The notes under the pieces were generated by a model. It saw nothing but the letters and a program-made list of their open reading frames with translations. It was not told the origin of the DNA and did no database searches. This document shows, one piece after another, positions 8,102-16,771 of a stretch of 64,000 nt of DNA (position 1 is its first letter; every line of letters begins with the position of its first letter). The translations under genes and the position numbers were made by a program. Source of the DNA: Bog-532 sp963830385 (GTDB lineage: Bacteria > Actinomycetota > Actinomycetes > Streptosporangiales > Streptosporangiaceae); NCBI GenBank assembly GCA_963830385.1, contig CAWHMD010000005.1:1550001-1614000 (forward strand). The letters run 5' to 3'.

Positions 8102-11100
8102 TTATGAGGCTCCCGCGGGGACGGCGTCGATGAGGGCGGCCAGGCCGGGCTCGTCCAGCAGGTCGGCCGGGCGGACGGTGCGGTTGTAGCGCACGTAGTG
8201 GAACGCGGCCCGCACCCGGTCGACCGGCACCCCGGTCAGCGCGGCCCAGGCCAGCCGGTAGGCGGCCAGCTGGACGGCGACCGCGCGCTCCTCCGGGCCC
8301 GCGCCGGGGGGCTGGCCGGTCTTCCAGTCGACCACGTCGATCAGGCCGTCCGGGGCGTCGTCGAAGACCGCGTCGATGCGGCCCCGGACCAGCCGGTCCC
8401 CGATCAGCGTCTCGAACGGCACCTCGACCTCGCGCGGCCACCGGCCCGCCCAGTCGCTGGCTTCGAACTTTTCGCGCAGCGCGGCCAGGTCGGCCTCGGC
8501 CTCGGCTTCGACCCGGGCGGCCGGGCTGGGCTCGGCCGACCCGTCCAGGAGGTCGTCGCCGCCGAAAAGGTCGTCGGTGTCGATGAGCCGTTGCTGACCG
8601 AAGCGTTCCTCCAGCCACTGGTGGAACGCGGTGCCGCGGCGGGCGTAGGTGGCTGGTGGCCGGGGCATCGGCCGGCGTACCTGGCGGGCCAGCTCGGCCG
8701 GGTCGCGCGCCAGCGTGACCAGCGACGACACGGACAGGTGGCCGGGCAGGGTGACCCGCAGGCCGCCGTCCGCGCGGCGGCGCTCCCGCTCGGTCAGAAG
8801 CAGGCCGGCGTCGCGTTCCCAGGCGGTGAGGAGGGCCTGGTCCTCGTCGCTGAGCGCGGCCAGCTCGGGCGAGCCGGCGGGCTCGGGCACGTCGCTGGGC
8901 TGCTGGGGGTCGTCGGCTTGCTGGGAGTCGCGGGCTTGCTGGGCGGCGGCGTGGACCAGCTCGGCCGCCTCGCGGACGGCGGCGTAACGCTCCCCGGCCG
9001 GGCTGGCGGGCCAGCTCGCCGCCGCGGGCTCGGCCAGGGCCGGGTTGACCGCGTCCTCGTCGGGCGGCGGCGCCCACTCGTCGATCCGTCCGGTCCCCGC
9101 CTGGCAGGCCCGCCGGACCTCATCCAGGAACGGGGACGGCCCGAGCAGGCTGGCCCCCTCCCCCCACCAGTAACCCGAGCAGCCCAGCCAGAACGCGGCC
9201 CGGGTGGCGGCCACGTACATCAGCCGGCGCTCCTCGGCCAGATCCCGGTCCGCGCAGCGCTGGGTGAACGCGTCCACCGAGGCCGGGTCCAGGTCCCGCA
9301 GGGACGGCAGGTCGGTGGAGTCGCCGCGCAGCCCGAACGGCAGCAACCGGGGGTTGTCGGTCCAGCGGGTGGACAGCCGGGGCCGGGCCGGGAAGATCTG
9401 CGACCGCTCGCCGGCGGCCAGCCCGGGCACCAGCACCGCGGCCCACTGCAGCCCCTTGGACGTGTGCACGGTGGCCAGCTTGACCGAGTCGGTCTCGCCG
9501 ACCCGGCCCGCCTCCAGCCCGAACTCCTCGGTCTCGGCGGCGCTCAGGTAGGCCAGGAACGCCCCCAGCGTCGGCTCCTCGCGCGAGCCCGCGAACGAGT
9601 CGGCGGCGTCGGTGAACGCGTCGAGGTCAGCGCGGGCGGTGAGCGGGTCGGCGCCCGGCCGCGAGGCCAGCTCGATGTCCAGGCCCAGCGTGCGCTCGAC
9701 CTCGCCGATCAGGTCGGGCAGCGGGCGGCCGAGCTGGGCCCGGAGCATGCGCAGCTCGGCCGCCAGCATCCGGAAGCGGGCCAGCCCGCGGTGTGAGTAC
9801 GGGCCGGGGTCGCCGAGATCGTCGAGCGCCTCGACCAGGCTGCCCGCATCGGTGGTGAGGTCGGTCAGCGCCTCGGCCAGCGCGTCGGCATCCTCGGCGG
9901 GTGACGGCGCGGGCGTCCCGCCCCGGGCCTCGGCCTCGGCCTGGTCGGTGGCGCGGGCCAGCGCCCGGGCCCGGCGGCCGAGCGCGACCAGGTCGCGCGG
10001 GCCGATCCGCCAGCGCGGGCCGGTCAGCAGCCGGACCAGCGAGTCGGAGCCGGCCGCGTCGTCCAGCACCCGCAGCGTGGCCACGACGTCCTGCACCTCG
10101 GGCACGGTCAGCAGCCCGCCCAGGCCGACCACCTCGACCGGGATGTCGCGCGCCTCCAGCGCCCGCCGCAGGGCCGGGAACTGGGACCGCTTGCGGCACA
10201 AGATGGCGATGTCGGACGGCTGCACCACCGCCCGGCTGCCGTCCGGCCAGGGCTGGCCGTCGGGGGCGATGCCGGGCGGCAGCATCAGCAGCCGCTTCAC
10301 CCGGCCGGCCACCCACTCGGCCTCGCCGGCCGCGGTGTCGAGGAGGGCGCAGGCCACCCAGCCACGGCCCTCACGGTCCGGTGCGGGCTTGAGCCGGGGC
10401 ACGTCGGGCGCCTCGGCCCGCAGCCGCTGCTGCAGCACGGCCGCGGTGTCCAGCACCCGGCCGGCGTTCCGGAAGCTGGTGGACAGCAGCTTCACCGGGG
10501 CGGGCCAGCCGGCCACGCCCGGGCGCGGCGTCTTGGGCAGGACCGGGAAGTCTTCGGAGAACCGCCGCAGGTTGCCGGCGCTGGCGCCGCGCCACCCGTA
10601 GATCGACTGGCACGGGTCGCCGACCGCGGTGACCGGGTGGCCGCCGCCGAACAACGCTCGCAGCAGCACCAGCTGGGCGTGGCTGGTGTCCTGGTACTCG
10701 TCCAGCAGGACCACCTGGTAGCGGCTCCGCTCGGCCAGGCCGACCTCGGGATGCCGGGACGCGATCCGGGCCGCGAGAGCCATCTGATCGCCGTGGTCCA
10801 GCACCTCGCGGGCCTTTTTCTCGGCGGTGTACTTCGCCGTCAGCGGCAGCAGCTGCTCGCGGGCGCGCTGGCTCTGCATGATCTTCTTGATGTAGGCCGG
10901 CAGTTTCCCGAGCGCCGCCTGGCGCGCGTCGAGCCATTCGCCGATCGCCTCGACGTCGCCCGGCTCCCGCAGGTGCTCGCTGAGCTCACCGGACAGCGCC
11001 AGCACGGCGGCGGTGACGGTCGGCGGCCCCCAGCCGATGTCCCCCATCGGGCCGTCGTAGGCGGCGACGATCCTGGCGGCGAGCTGCCAGGACTCGGCCG

Positions 11101-11572
11101 GGGTGATCAGCCGCATGGACGGCTCCAGGCCCTCGCGCAGGGCGTGGTCGGCGACCAGGCGGCCCGCGTAGGCGTGGTAGGTGCTGATGACCGGGTCGCC
11201 GGCGAACGGGATCGGGTCATCTGCTGGGGCGGCTGGGGCGGCTGGGGTGGCTGGGGTGGCGGCCGCCTCCGGGCCGGGCGGGGTCGCGAGACCGGACCGG
11301 CGCAACCGGTCCAGCCGGGAGCGGACCCTTTCGGCTAGTTCGGCGGCGGCCTTGCGGGTGAAGGTGAGGCCGAGCACGCGGTCCGGGCGGACCAGCCCGT
11401 TGGCGACCAGCCAGACCAGCCGGGCGGCCATCGTCTCGCTCTTGCCCGACCCGGCGCCGGCGATCACCGCCAGCGGCTGGGCGGGGGCCGCGATCACCGC
11501 GGCCTGCTCGGCGGTCGGCTCGGGCAGCTCAAGCAGCCGCGCGACCTCCTCCGGGCCGTACCGCGCGGTCAC
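8102..11572 (-). CDS. adnB: AdnB-like helicase-nuclease subunit (UvrD helicase plus PD-(D/E)XK nuclease)
   Basis: 1156 residues. The N-terminal superfamily 1A helicase has Walker A GAGSGKS (39-45), motif II LLDEYQDTS, and VHTSKGLQW in the second half. The C-terminal RecB-type nuclease has DVVDWKTG and then VQLAAYRLAW. In mycobacteria AdnA and AdnB form a heterodimer that unwinds and resects double-strand DNA ends; both subunits carry helicase and nuclease domains. The GTG start has GGAGGT six bases upstream. An Ala/Pro/Gln-rich insert lies between the helicase and nuclease parts. The assignment as AdnB rests on the neighbour order and the AEQAAVIAAP start. Confidence 0.9.
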   Translation of the reverse strand: MTARYGPEEVARLLELPEPTAEQAAVIAAPAQPLAVIAGAGSGKSETMAARLVWLVANGLVRPDRVLGLTFTRKAAAELAERVRSRLDRLRRSGLATPPGPEAAATPATPAAPAAPADDPIPFAGDPVISTYHAYAGRLVADHALREGLEPSMRLITPAESWQLAARIVAAYDGPMGDIGWGPPTVTAAVLALSGELSEHLREPGDVEAIGEWLDARQAALGKLPAYIKKIMQSQRAREQLLPLTAKYTAEKKAREVLDHGDQMALAARIASRHPEVGLAERSRYQVVLLDEYQDTSHAQLVLLRALFGGGHPVTAVGDPCQSIYGWRGASAGNLRRFSEDFPVLPKTPRPGVAGWPAPVKLLSTSFRNAGRVLDTAAVLQQRLRAEAPDVPRLKPAPDREGRGWVACALLDTAAGEAEWVAGRVKRLLMLPPGIAPDGQPWPDGSRAVVQPSDIAILCRKRSQFPALRRALEARDIPVEVVGLGGLLTVPEVQDVVATLRVLDDAAGSDSLVRLLTGPRWRIGPRDLVALGRRARALARATDQAEAEARGGTPAPSPAEDADALAEALTDLTTDAGSLVEALDDLGDPGPYSHRGLARFRMLAAELRMLRAQLGRPLPDLIGEVERTLGLDIELASRPGADPLTARADLDAFTDAADSFAGSREEPTLGAFLAYLSAAETEEFGLEAGRVGETDSVKLATVHTSKGLQWAAVLVPGLAAGERSQIFPARPRLSTRWTDNPRLLPFGLRGDSTDLPSLRDLDPASVDAFTQRCADRDLAEERRLMYVAATRAAFWLGCSGYWWGEGASLLGPSPFLDEVRRACQAGTGRIDEWAPPPDEDAVNPALAEPAAASWPASPAGERYAAVREAAELVHAAAQQARDSQQADDPQQPSDVPEPAGSPELAALSDEDQALLTAWERDAGLLLTERERRRADGGLRVTLPGHLSVSSLVTLARDPAELARQVRRPMPRPPATYARRGTAFHQWLEERFGQQRLIDTDDLFGGDDLLDGSAEPSPAARVEAEAEADLAALREKFEASDWAGRWPREVEVPFETLIGDRLVRGRIDAVFDDAPDGLIDVVDWKTGQPPGAGPEERAVAVQLAAYRLAWAALTGVPVDRVRAAFHYVRYNRTVRPADLLDEPGLAALIDAVPAGAS

Positions 11573-11648
11573 GGCTGGACCTCCGCTTGGTGGCGGCCGG
11601 TCACGGCTTGGTGCCGGCCGGTCACGGCTTGGTGCTCGCGGGTCACGG
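11568..11648. repeat. Tandem repeats at the adnA-adnB junction
   Basis: GGTCACGGCT occurs four times, starting at 11568, 11597, 11618 and 11639. The last three are exactly 21 bp apart and the two central units are nearly identical over 20 bp. On the coding strand each copy reads AGCCGTGACC, which contains both the adnA stop context (CCG TGA) and the adnB start (GTG ACC). Confidence 0.85.
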
Positions 11649-14600
11649 CTCGACCTGCCCGCCGTTGTCGCTGACCGGGCAGGAACCGGCCACCGGGCAG
11701 GTCCGGCAGCCCGGGTTCACCCGGGCCTGGAACACCGGCCCGGCCATCCCGGCCGCCACCGTCTCCACCAGATCCTTGGCCCAGCCGGGCTCGTCGTCCT
11801 CGCCGAGCGCCCGCTGGGGCTGGATCTTGGCGCGCACGGTGTAGCCCGCCTTGCCCACCTGGACCAGCTCGGCGCCGCCGGGATCGGTCAGGCCGAATCG
11901 CTCGAACGCGCCGAGCAGCACGGCCAGCTGGTAGACCCCGAGCTGCGGGTGCCGTTCGAGCTCGTCCTCGCGGGGCGCGCTGCTGCCGGTCTTGAGGTCG
12001 ACGACGACCGCGCGGTCCTGGTCGTCCCGCTCCAGCCGGTCCACCCGCCCGGTGATCTGCACCGGGCCGATCTCCACCTTCAGCGCCTGCTCGACCGCGA
12101 CCAGCTCGCGCGGGTTGGCCGCGTGCCAGTCCAGGAACCGGCGCACCATCTTCCCGGCCAGCTCACGCTGCTTGGCGCTGTACCAGACGCTGCCGAAATC
12201 CAGGTGGTGCCAGATGTCGTCGATCCGGCCGCTGATCTCGGCGTCGGTCGCACCCTGAGCGGCCAGCACCGCGGCGGCGTGGATGACCGTGCCGAGGTGC
12301 CGCAGCACGTCCGAACGGCCCGCCCCGGCCGCGGACTCCAGCAGCCAGCGCAGCCCGCAGCGGGTGAACGCCTCCACCTGGGACGGCGACAGCCGCACCT
12401 GCTCCCCCGGCCCGGCGATCGGCCCCTCGTCGGACACCGGGGTCAGCGCGTACCAGTGGGCCGGGTCGGCCCCCCGCGCCCCGGCCTGGGCCAGCTTGGC
12501 CAGCTGGGCGGCGGCAGCGCGGCGAACCGGCAGCGGCCGGTCCCGGTCGGCCGCCGCCCGGCGCAGGTCGGCGGTGAGCGCGGCCAGCGACAGCCAACGG
12601 TGTCCGGGCGGCAGGGCCTGCTCCTGCACGATCTCGTCCCCGGCCAGCTCGGCCAGGAACCGGGACGGCCGGGTGTCGGACCCGTCGCCGCCGACGGCGG
12701 TGACCAGCAGTGAGCGTTTGGCCCGGGTCACCGCCACGTAGAACAGGCGGCGCTCCTCGGCCAGCAACTTGGACGCCAGTGCGGCCGCGGCCGCGTCGTC
12801 GGCGGTGGCGCCCGCTGCGCCCGAGGCGGCCTCGGCCAGCTCATCGATGCCCAGCAGCGAACCGCGAAGCCGCAGGTCCGGCCAGGTCTCTTCCTGGACG
12901 CCGGCCACCACCACCAGGTCCCACTCCAGGCCCTTGGACCGGTGCGCGGTCAGGATGCGGACGGTCTCCTCCCGGATGGCCTGCTCGGCCAGCGTGTCAC
13001 CGGCGATCTCCTGCCCGGTCAGGCTGTCCACGAACAGCCCCGGCGCGCCCGGGGGCAGCGTGTCGGTGAACCGGGCGGCCGCGTCGAACAGGGCCAGCAC
13101 CGCGTCCAGGTCCCGGTCGGCGGCGGCGCCGGCCGCCCCGCCCGCCGCGCTGGCCGCCTGCCAGACCGGGGCCAGGCCGGACGCGTCCCACACCGCCCAC
13201 AGGACCTCTTCGGCGTTGCGCCCATCCGCAATCGCCGCGCGGGCGACGGTGAGCAGCCGGGCCAGCTTGGCGGCGGGCTCGGCCACCGGCGTCGGCACCA
13301 GGGTCAGCGCCCGGGGGTCGAGGATCGCCCCGGCCAGCGGGTCGGTCGGGGGAAGGATGGGGCGGCTCGGGCCGCTGGCGAGCGGCTGGCCGGGGTCCAC
13401 GCTGGCGTCGGTACCGGCGCTGGTGCCGACGCTGGTGTTGGCTCGGAGCCAGCGGCGCAGGCGGCGCAGGCCGAGCGCGTCGGTGCCGCCAAGCGGGCCG
13501 GTCAGCAGCTCGGCGGCGGTCTGCTCGTCCAGCGCGGCCGGTGCCAGCGCGCAGCGCAGCAGGGTCAGCAGCGGCCGGGTGCCGGGCTCGTCGGGCAGCG
13601 GCAGCTCGTCGCCGGCCACCGACACCGGCACGCCCGAGGCGCTCAGCGCCCGGCGCAGCAACGGCACCTGGCGGGTAGCCGAACGGACCAGGATCGCCAT
13701 CGACGACCAGGGCACCTCGTCGGCCAGGTGCGCCCGGCGCAGGGTGTCCGCGATCAGCGCCGCCTCCTGGCTGGCGCTCTCGGCGACCACGATGCGGATC
13801 GTGCCGGGCTCGGCATCGGGTCGCGGGGCCAGGCTGCGGTGGCTGTTCGCGGGCCGGCCGTGGTTGTCGGCTGCGGGCGCGGCGGGCAGCCGCTGGGCGA
13901 TCCGGCGGGAGGCGTCGATGAGCACGGGCCCGCTGCGCCGGTTGGTGCCGAGCGCCACGACCGGCGCCGGGCTGCCGTCGGGCGCTCGGAACCGGACCGG
14001 GAACTCCATGATGGCCCGCACGTCGGCGCCGCGGAAGGCGTAGATGGATTGGTCCGGGTCGCCCACCGCTATCAGCTCCCGGCCGTCGCCGGCCAGCGCC
14101 TGCAGCAGCGACTCCTGGGCCGGGTCGCTGTCCTGATACTCGTCCACCAGCACCACGTCGTAGGCTTCCCGCTCCCGCTGGCGGATCGTGGCCCGGCTGA
14201 GCAGCGCGGCCGCGATCCGGATGATTTCCGAGTAGTCGTAGGCGGCCACCGGGGCCAGGTCGAACCGGGCGGCGTAGCGGTCGAGGAACCGGCCCGCCGC
14301 GACCCAGTCCTCGCGCCGGTGCTGGCGGCCGAGGGCGGACAGCCGACGGCCGTCCAGACCGCGCTCGGCCGCGCGGAGCAGGAAGTCCCGCAGCTCCTCG
14401 GCGAAGCCGCGGGTGGCCAGGGCCGGGCGGAGCGGGCCGGGCCAGTGGGCGGCCCCGTCGGCGATCTCGCCGCGCAGCAGCCGCCGCACCTCCAGCAGCT
14501 GCTCCGGGCCGGACATCAGGCGGGGCAGCTCCTCCCCCATCAGCTGGAACTCCCGCCGCACCAGCGCGTAGGCGTAGCTGTGGAAGGTGAAGGCCAGCGG

Positions 14601-14888
14601 CTCCCGGATGGTCCGGCGCAGCCGGCCCGCGATGCGCTCCCGCAGCTCGCCGGCGGCCTTGCGGCTGAACGTGAGCACCAGCACCCGGGCCGGGTCCACC
14701 TGCCGGGCCTCGATGCGATGCGCCACTGTCTCCACGATGGTGGCGGTCTTGCCGGTGCCCGGCCCGGCCAGCACCAGCAGCGGGCCACCGGAGTGCTCGA
14801 CGACCCGCCGCTGGGCGTCGTCGAGCTGTAGCCGGGCCCCGGCCGTGGCGGGGCGGCGGACCAGACGGTAGGGCTGGGTGCTTTCCAT
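11643..14888 (-). CDS. adnA: AdnA-like helicase-nuclease subunit (UvrD/REP helicase, Fe-S nuclease)
   Basis: 1081 residues. The helicase part has AGPGTGKT (41-48), LVDEYQDSD, and TAHRSKGLEWD. The C-terminal nuclease has VVVDLKTG and QLGVYQLAVL. A Cys in EAFTRCGLRW and a C-terminal cluster GCRTCPVAGSC supply four cysteines for the iron-sulfur staple known in AddB-type nucleases. It should work with the next gene in resecting DNA ends for recombination. The ATG at 14888 has a weak ribosome binding site. Upstream lies the divergent DUF222 gene. Confidence 0.9.
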   Translation of the reverse strand: MESTQPYRLVRRPATAGARLQLDDAQRRVVEHSGGPLLVLAGPGTGKTATIVETVAHRIEARQVDPARVLVLTFSRKAAGELRERIAGRLRRTIREPLAFTFHSYAYALVRREFQLMGEELPRLMSGPEQLLEVRRLLRGEIADGAAHWPGPLRPALATRGFAEELRDFLLRAAERGLDGRRLSALGRQHRREDWVAAGRFLDRYAARFDLAPVAAYDYSEIIRIAAALLSRATIRQREREAYDVVLVDEYQDSDPAQESLLQALAGDGRELIAVGDPDQSIYAFRGADVRAIMEFPVRFRAPDGSPAPVVALGTNRRSGPVLIDASRRIAQRLPAAPAADNHGRPANSHRSLAPRPDAEPGTIRIVVAESASQEAALIADTLRRAHLADEVPWSSMAILVRSATRQVPLLRRALSASGVPVSVAGDELPLPDEPGTRPLLTLLRCALAPAALDEQTAAELLTGPLGGTDALGLRRLRRWLRANTSVGTSAGTDASVDPGQPLASGPSRPILPPTDPLAGAILDPRALTLVPTPVAEPAAKLARLLTVARAAIADGRNAEEVLWAVWDASGLAPVWQAASAAGGAAGAAADRDLDAVLALFDAAARFTDTLPPGAPGLFVDSLTGQEIAGDTLAEQAIREETVRILTAHRSKGLEWDLVVVAGVQEETWPDLRLRGSLLGIDELAEAASGAAGATADDAAAAALASKLLAEERRLFYVAVTRAKRSLLVTAVGGDGSDTRPSRFLAELAGDEIVQEQALPPGHRWLSLAALTADLRRAAADRDRPLPVRRAAAAQLAKLAQAGARGADPAHWYALTPVSDEGPIAGPGEQVRLSPSQVEAFTRCGLRWLLESAAGAGRSDVLRHLGTVIHAAAVLAAQGATDAEISGRIDDIWHHLDFGSVWYSAKQRELAGKMVRRFLDWHAANPRELVAVEQALKVEIGPVQITGRVDRLERDDQDRAVVVDLKTGSSAPREDELERHPQLGVYQLAVLLGAFERFGLTDPGGAELVQVGKAGYTVRAKIQPQRALGEDDEPGWAKDLVETVAAGMAGPVFQARVNPGCRTCPVAGSCPVSDNGGQVEP

Positions 14889-14980
14889 CGCTAAGAATTC
14901 CAGCAGATGGCACCGACATTCTGCCGGTCATTTCGGGGGCCCCTCGGCGCTCGGCCGTTTTGTCGGACCCTTCTGTCATC

Positions 14981-15000
14981 ATTCGAATATGACTTCGAAT
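14981..15000. promoter_or_regulatory. Inverted repeat spanning the DUF222 gene start codon
   Basis: ATTCGAA (14981-14987) and TTCGAAT (14994-15000) are perfect 7-bp arms around a 6-bp spacer that contains the ATG (14989). It may be an operator or an RNA hairpin that hides the start. No ribosome binding site precedes this ATG. Confidence 0.5.
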
Positions 15001-15810
15001 GGCGTGCCTGTCCGGGACCAGGCGCTGGCCGAGCTGGCCGCGCTTGGCGCCGGGTCCGGTGACGCCTTAGGACTGCTGGTCCAGACCCGCCAGGTGGCGG
15101 TATTCGCCGATCAGGTGCTCGGCCAGCTGGCCCGGCTGGCCGGGCTGGTGGACGCGACCGGCGCGTACGCCGAGGCGGGCTATTCGTCGGCGGCGGCGTT
15201 CCTGCGGCACGGATGCGGTCGTTCACCCGGACGGGCCGGGGAGCTGGTCGCCGTCGGCCGGGCGCTGCGCCGATCGGGCGCCACGGGCGCCGCCCTGGAC
15301 GGTGGCCAGGTCTCGTTCGACGCCGCCCACGTGATCTGCCGGGCCGCTGGCCAGATCGACGACCGCGACCTGGCGGCCGCGGCCGAGCAGGAGATGGTGG
15401 CCGCCGCGACCGATGGACTGCCCGGCACCCGGCCCGTGCCCGATCACGGCTGGCGGCGGCCGGGCCTGGATCCCCGTGAGCTGCGGCGGCTGGGCGAGGA
15501 CCTGACCTACCGGGCCGACCCCGACGCCGTCGAGGAACGGCAGCGCAAACGGTTCGAGCGCCGTTACCTCAGCTTCGGGCTGACCCTGGACGGTGTCGGC
15601 ACGATCAGCGGCGCCTGCAGCGACAGCCTGTCCATCGAGATCATCAAGACCGCGGCCGAGGCGTTTAGCCCACCCGGCGGCCCGGACGACACCCGGACCG
15701 CCGCCCAGCGGCGGATGGACGGGCTGGCCGGCGCCTGCCAGGCCGCCCTCGACTCCGGCAAGGCGGCCGGCCTGGCACGGAGCCATGCCCCACCTGACCG
15801 TGCTGCTTGA
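14989..15810 (+). CDS. DUF222 protein, N-terminal part of a frameshifted HNH endonuclease
   Basis: 273 residues covering the DUF222 region of an actinobacterial DUF222-HNH protein. It has the typical start (a conserved helical block with DATGAYAEAGYSSAAAFLRH) and the DTRTAAQRRMDGLAGACQAALDSG segment that normally leads straight into the HNH half. Here the frame runs into a stop 30 codons later, while the expected continuation (PHLTVLLD) lies in the +1-shifted frame. The gene is therefore split near 15770-15785. These proteins occur in many copies in actinobacteria and have been linked to mobile or selfish DNA; their role is uncertain. Confidence 0.75.
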   Translation: MTSNGVPVRDQALAELAALGAGSGDALGLLVQTRQVAVFADQVLGQLARLAGLVDATGAYAEAGYSSAAAFLRHGCGRSPGRAGELVAVGRALRRSGATGAALDGGQVSFDAAHVICRAAGQIDDRDLAAAAEQEMVAAATDGLPGTRPVPDHGWRRPGLDPRELRRLGEDLTYRADPDAVEERQRKRFERRYLSFGLTLDGVGTISGACSDSLSIEIIKTAAEAFSPPGGPDDTRTAAQRRMDGLAGACQAALDSGKAAGLARSHAPPDRAA

Positions 15811-16306
15811 TGCGCACGCCGATCCCGCACCGGGCCCACGCCCGGACGGCCAGCCCGGCGACACGGCAGCGGGCCCGGGCAGCGCCCGCACCGCCAGCGG
15901 AGCCCTGCTCACCGCCCGCCAGATCCTCACCCTGGCCTGCCGGGCCGAGATCTCCCTCATCCGCTGGCGCGACGGCCTGCCATTGGACGTGGGACGCCGA
16001 TATCGCACCGAGACCCCGGCGCTGCGGCGCGCGCTGACTGCCCGCGACCGGGGCTGCCGGTTCCCAGGCTGCGGACTACCGGCAGTGTGGTGTACGGCCC
16101 ACCACATCCGCCCCTGGAAACGTGGCGGGGCTACCCGCCTGCCCAACCTGGTGCTGCTGTGCTTCGTCCACCACCACTACTTCATTCACCTGACCGGCTG
16201 GACTCTGTCCGGATGCCCGGACGGGCTGTTGCGCTTCACTCATCCCAGCCGGTCCCTGACCTTGGACAGTCCCCTGCCCGCGCAACCTGCCAGCCGGAGC
16301 CCGTAG
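15785..16306 (+). CDS. HNH endonuclease domain, C-terminal part of the split DUF222-HNH gene
   Basis: 173 residues from an ATG at 15785 that could reinitiate translation (GGAG 3 bases upstream). The zinc-binding and nuclease motifs are intact: DRGCRFPGCGLP, CTAHHIRPWKRGG, NLVLLCFVHHHYFIH. It overlaps the end of the N-terminal fragment by 26 bp. It could be the second half of a pseudogene, a separately translated nuclease, or the result of a single-base sequencing error. Confidence 0.7.
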   Translation: MPHLTVLLDAHADPAPGPRPDGQPGDTAAGPGSARTASGALLTARQILTLACRAEISLIRWRDGLPLDVGRRYRTETPALRRALTARDRGCRFPGCGLPAVWCTAHHIRPWKRGGATRLPNLVLLCFVHHHYFIHLTGWTLSGCPDGLLRFTHPSRSLTLDSPLPAQPASRSP

Positions 16307-16366
16307 CCCGGCCGCGCCGCCGGGCGCGCCCCGGCGCCTGCGGAGCGGTCGGCTGGCTAGGGCCGG

Positions 16367-16771
16367 TCAAGGTGTGTGCGGGTCGATGTCGTCGGGGTAG
16401 GAGGGGCCGACGGCGTCCGGGTCCGGGGCTTCGAGGCCGCGCCAGCGCGCGCGGCGCATGTCCACCCGGAAGGAGGTTCCGTCGGCGGGAGCACGCAGCG
16501 GGGTGCCTTCCTTGCGGTACTGGCGCAAGGCGGCGCGTTCGTGACCCTGGACGGGCGAGCCGTCGGAGTGGATGACCCGCCACCAGGGCACGGCGCCGCC
16601 GGAGGTGGCCATGACCCGGCCCACCCGCCGGGGGCCGTAGCGGCCGAGGTACTCGGCGATGTCGCCGTAGGACATCACCCGGCCGGGCGGGATCGAGTCC
16701 ACCACGTCGAGAACGTCGCTGGCGAAGTCGTCCAGCTGGGCCGGGCGTTCCTCGGCGTCCGGCTCAGTCAT
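16367..16771 (-). CDS. Alkyltransferase-like protein (ATL, MGMT family)
   Basis: 134 residues with the C-terminal MGMT fold: VLDVVDSIPPGRVMSYGDIAEYLG, then GPRRVGRVM. The active-site Pro-Cys-His-Arg of true alkyltransferases reads PWWR here, so it cannot accept alkyl groups. In the known family, ATL proteins bind O6-alkylguanine and hand the lesion to nucleotide excision repair. Its ATG overlaps the subtilase stop by 8 bp, so the two are translationally coupled. Confidence 0.92.
   Translation of the reverse strand: MTEPDAEERPAQLDDFASDVLDVVDSIPPGRVMSYGDIAEYLGRYGPRRVGRVMATSGGAVPWWRVIHSDGSPVQGHERAALRQYRKEGTPLRAPADGTSFRVDMRRARWRGLEAPDPDAVGPSYPDDIDPHTP

Noticed and set aside
11220..11270. GGGGCGGCTG-like tandem repeat as a regulatory array
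   Set aside because: It lies inside adnB and codes an Ala/Pro-rich loop; simple codon repetition explains it.
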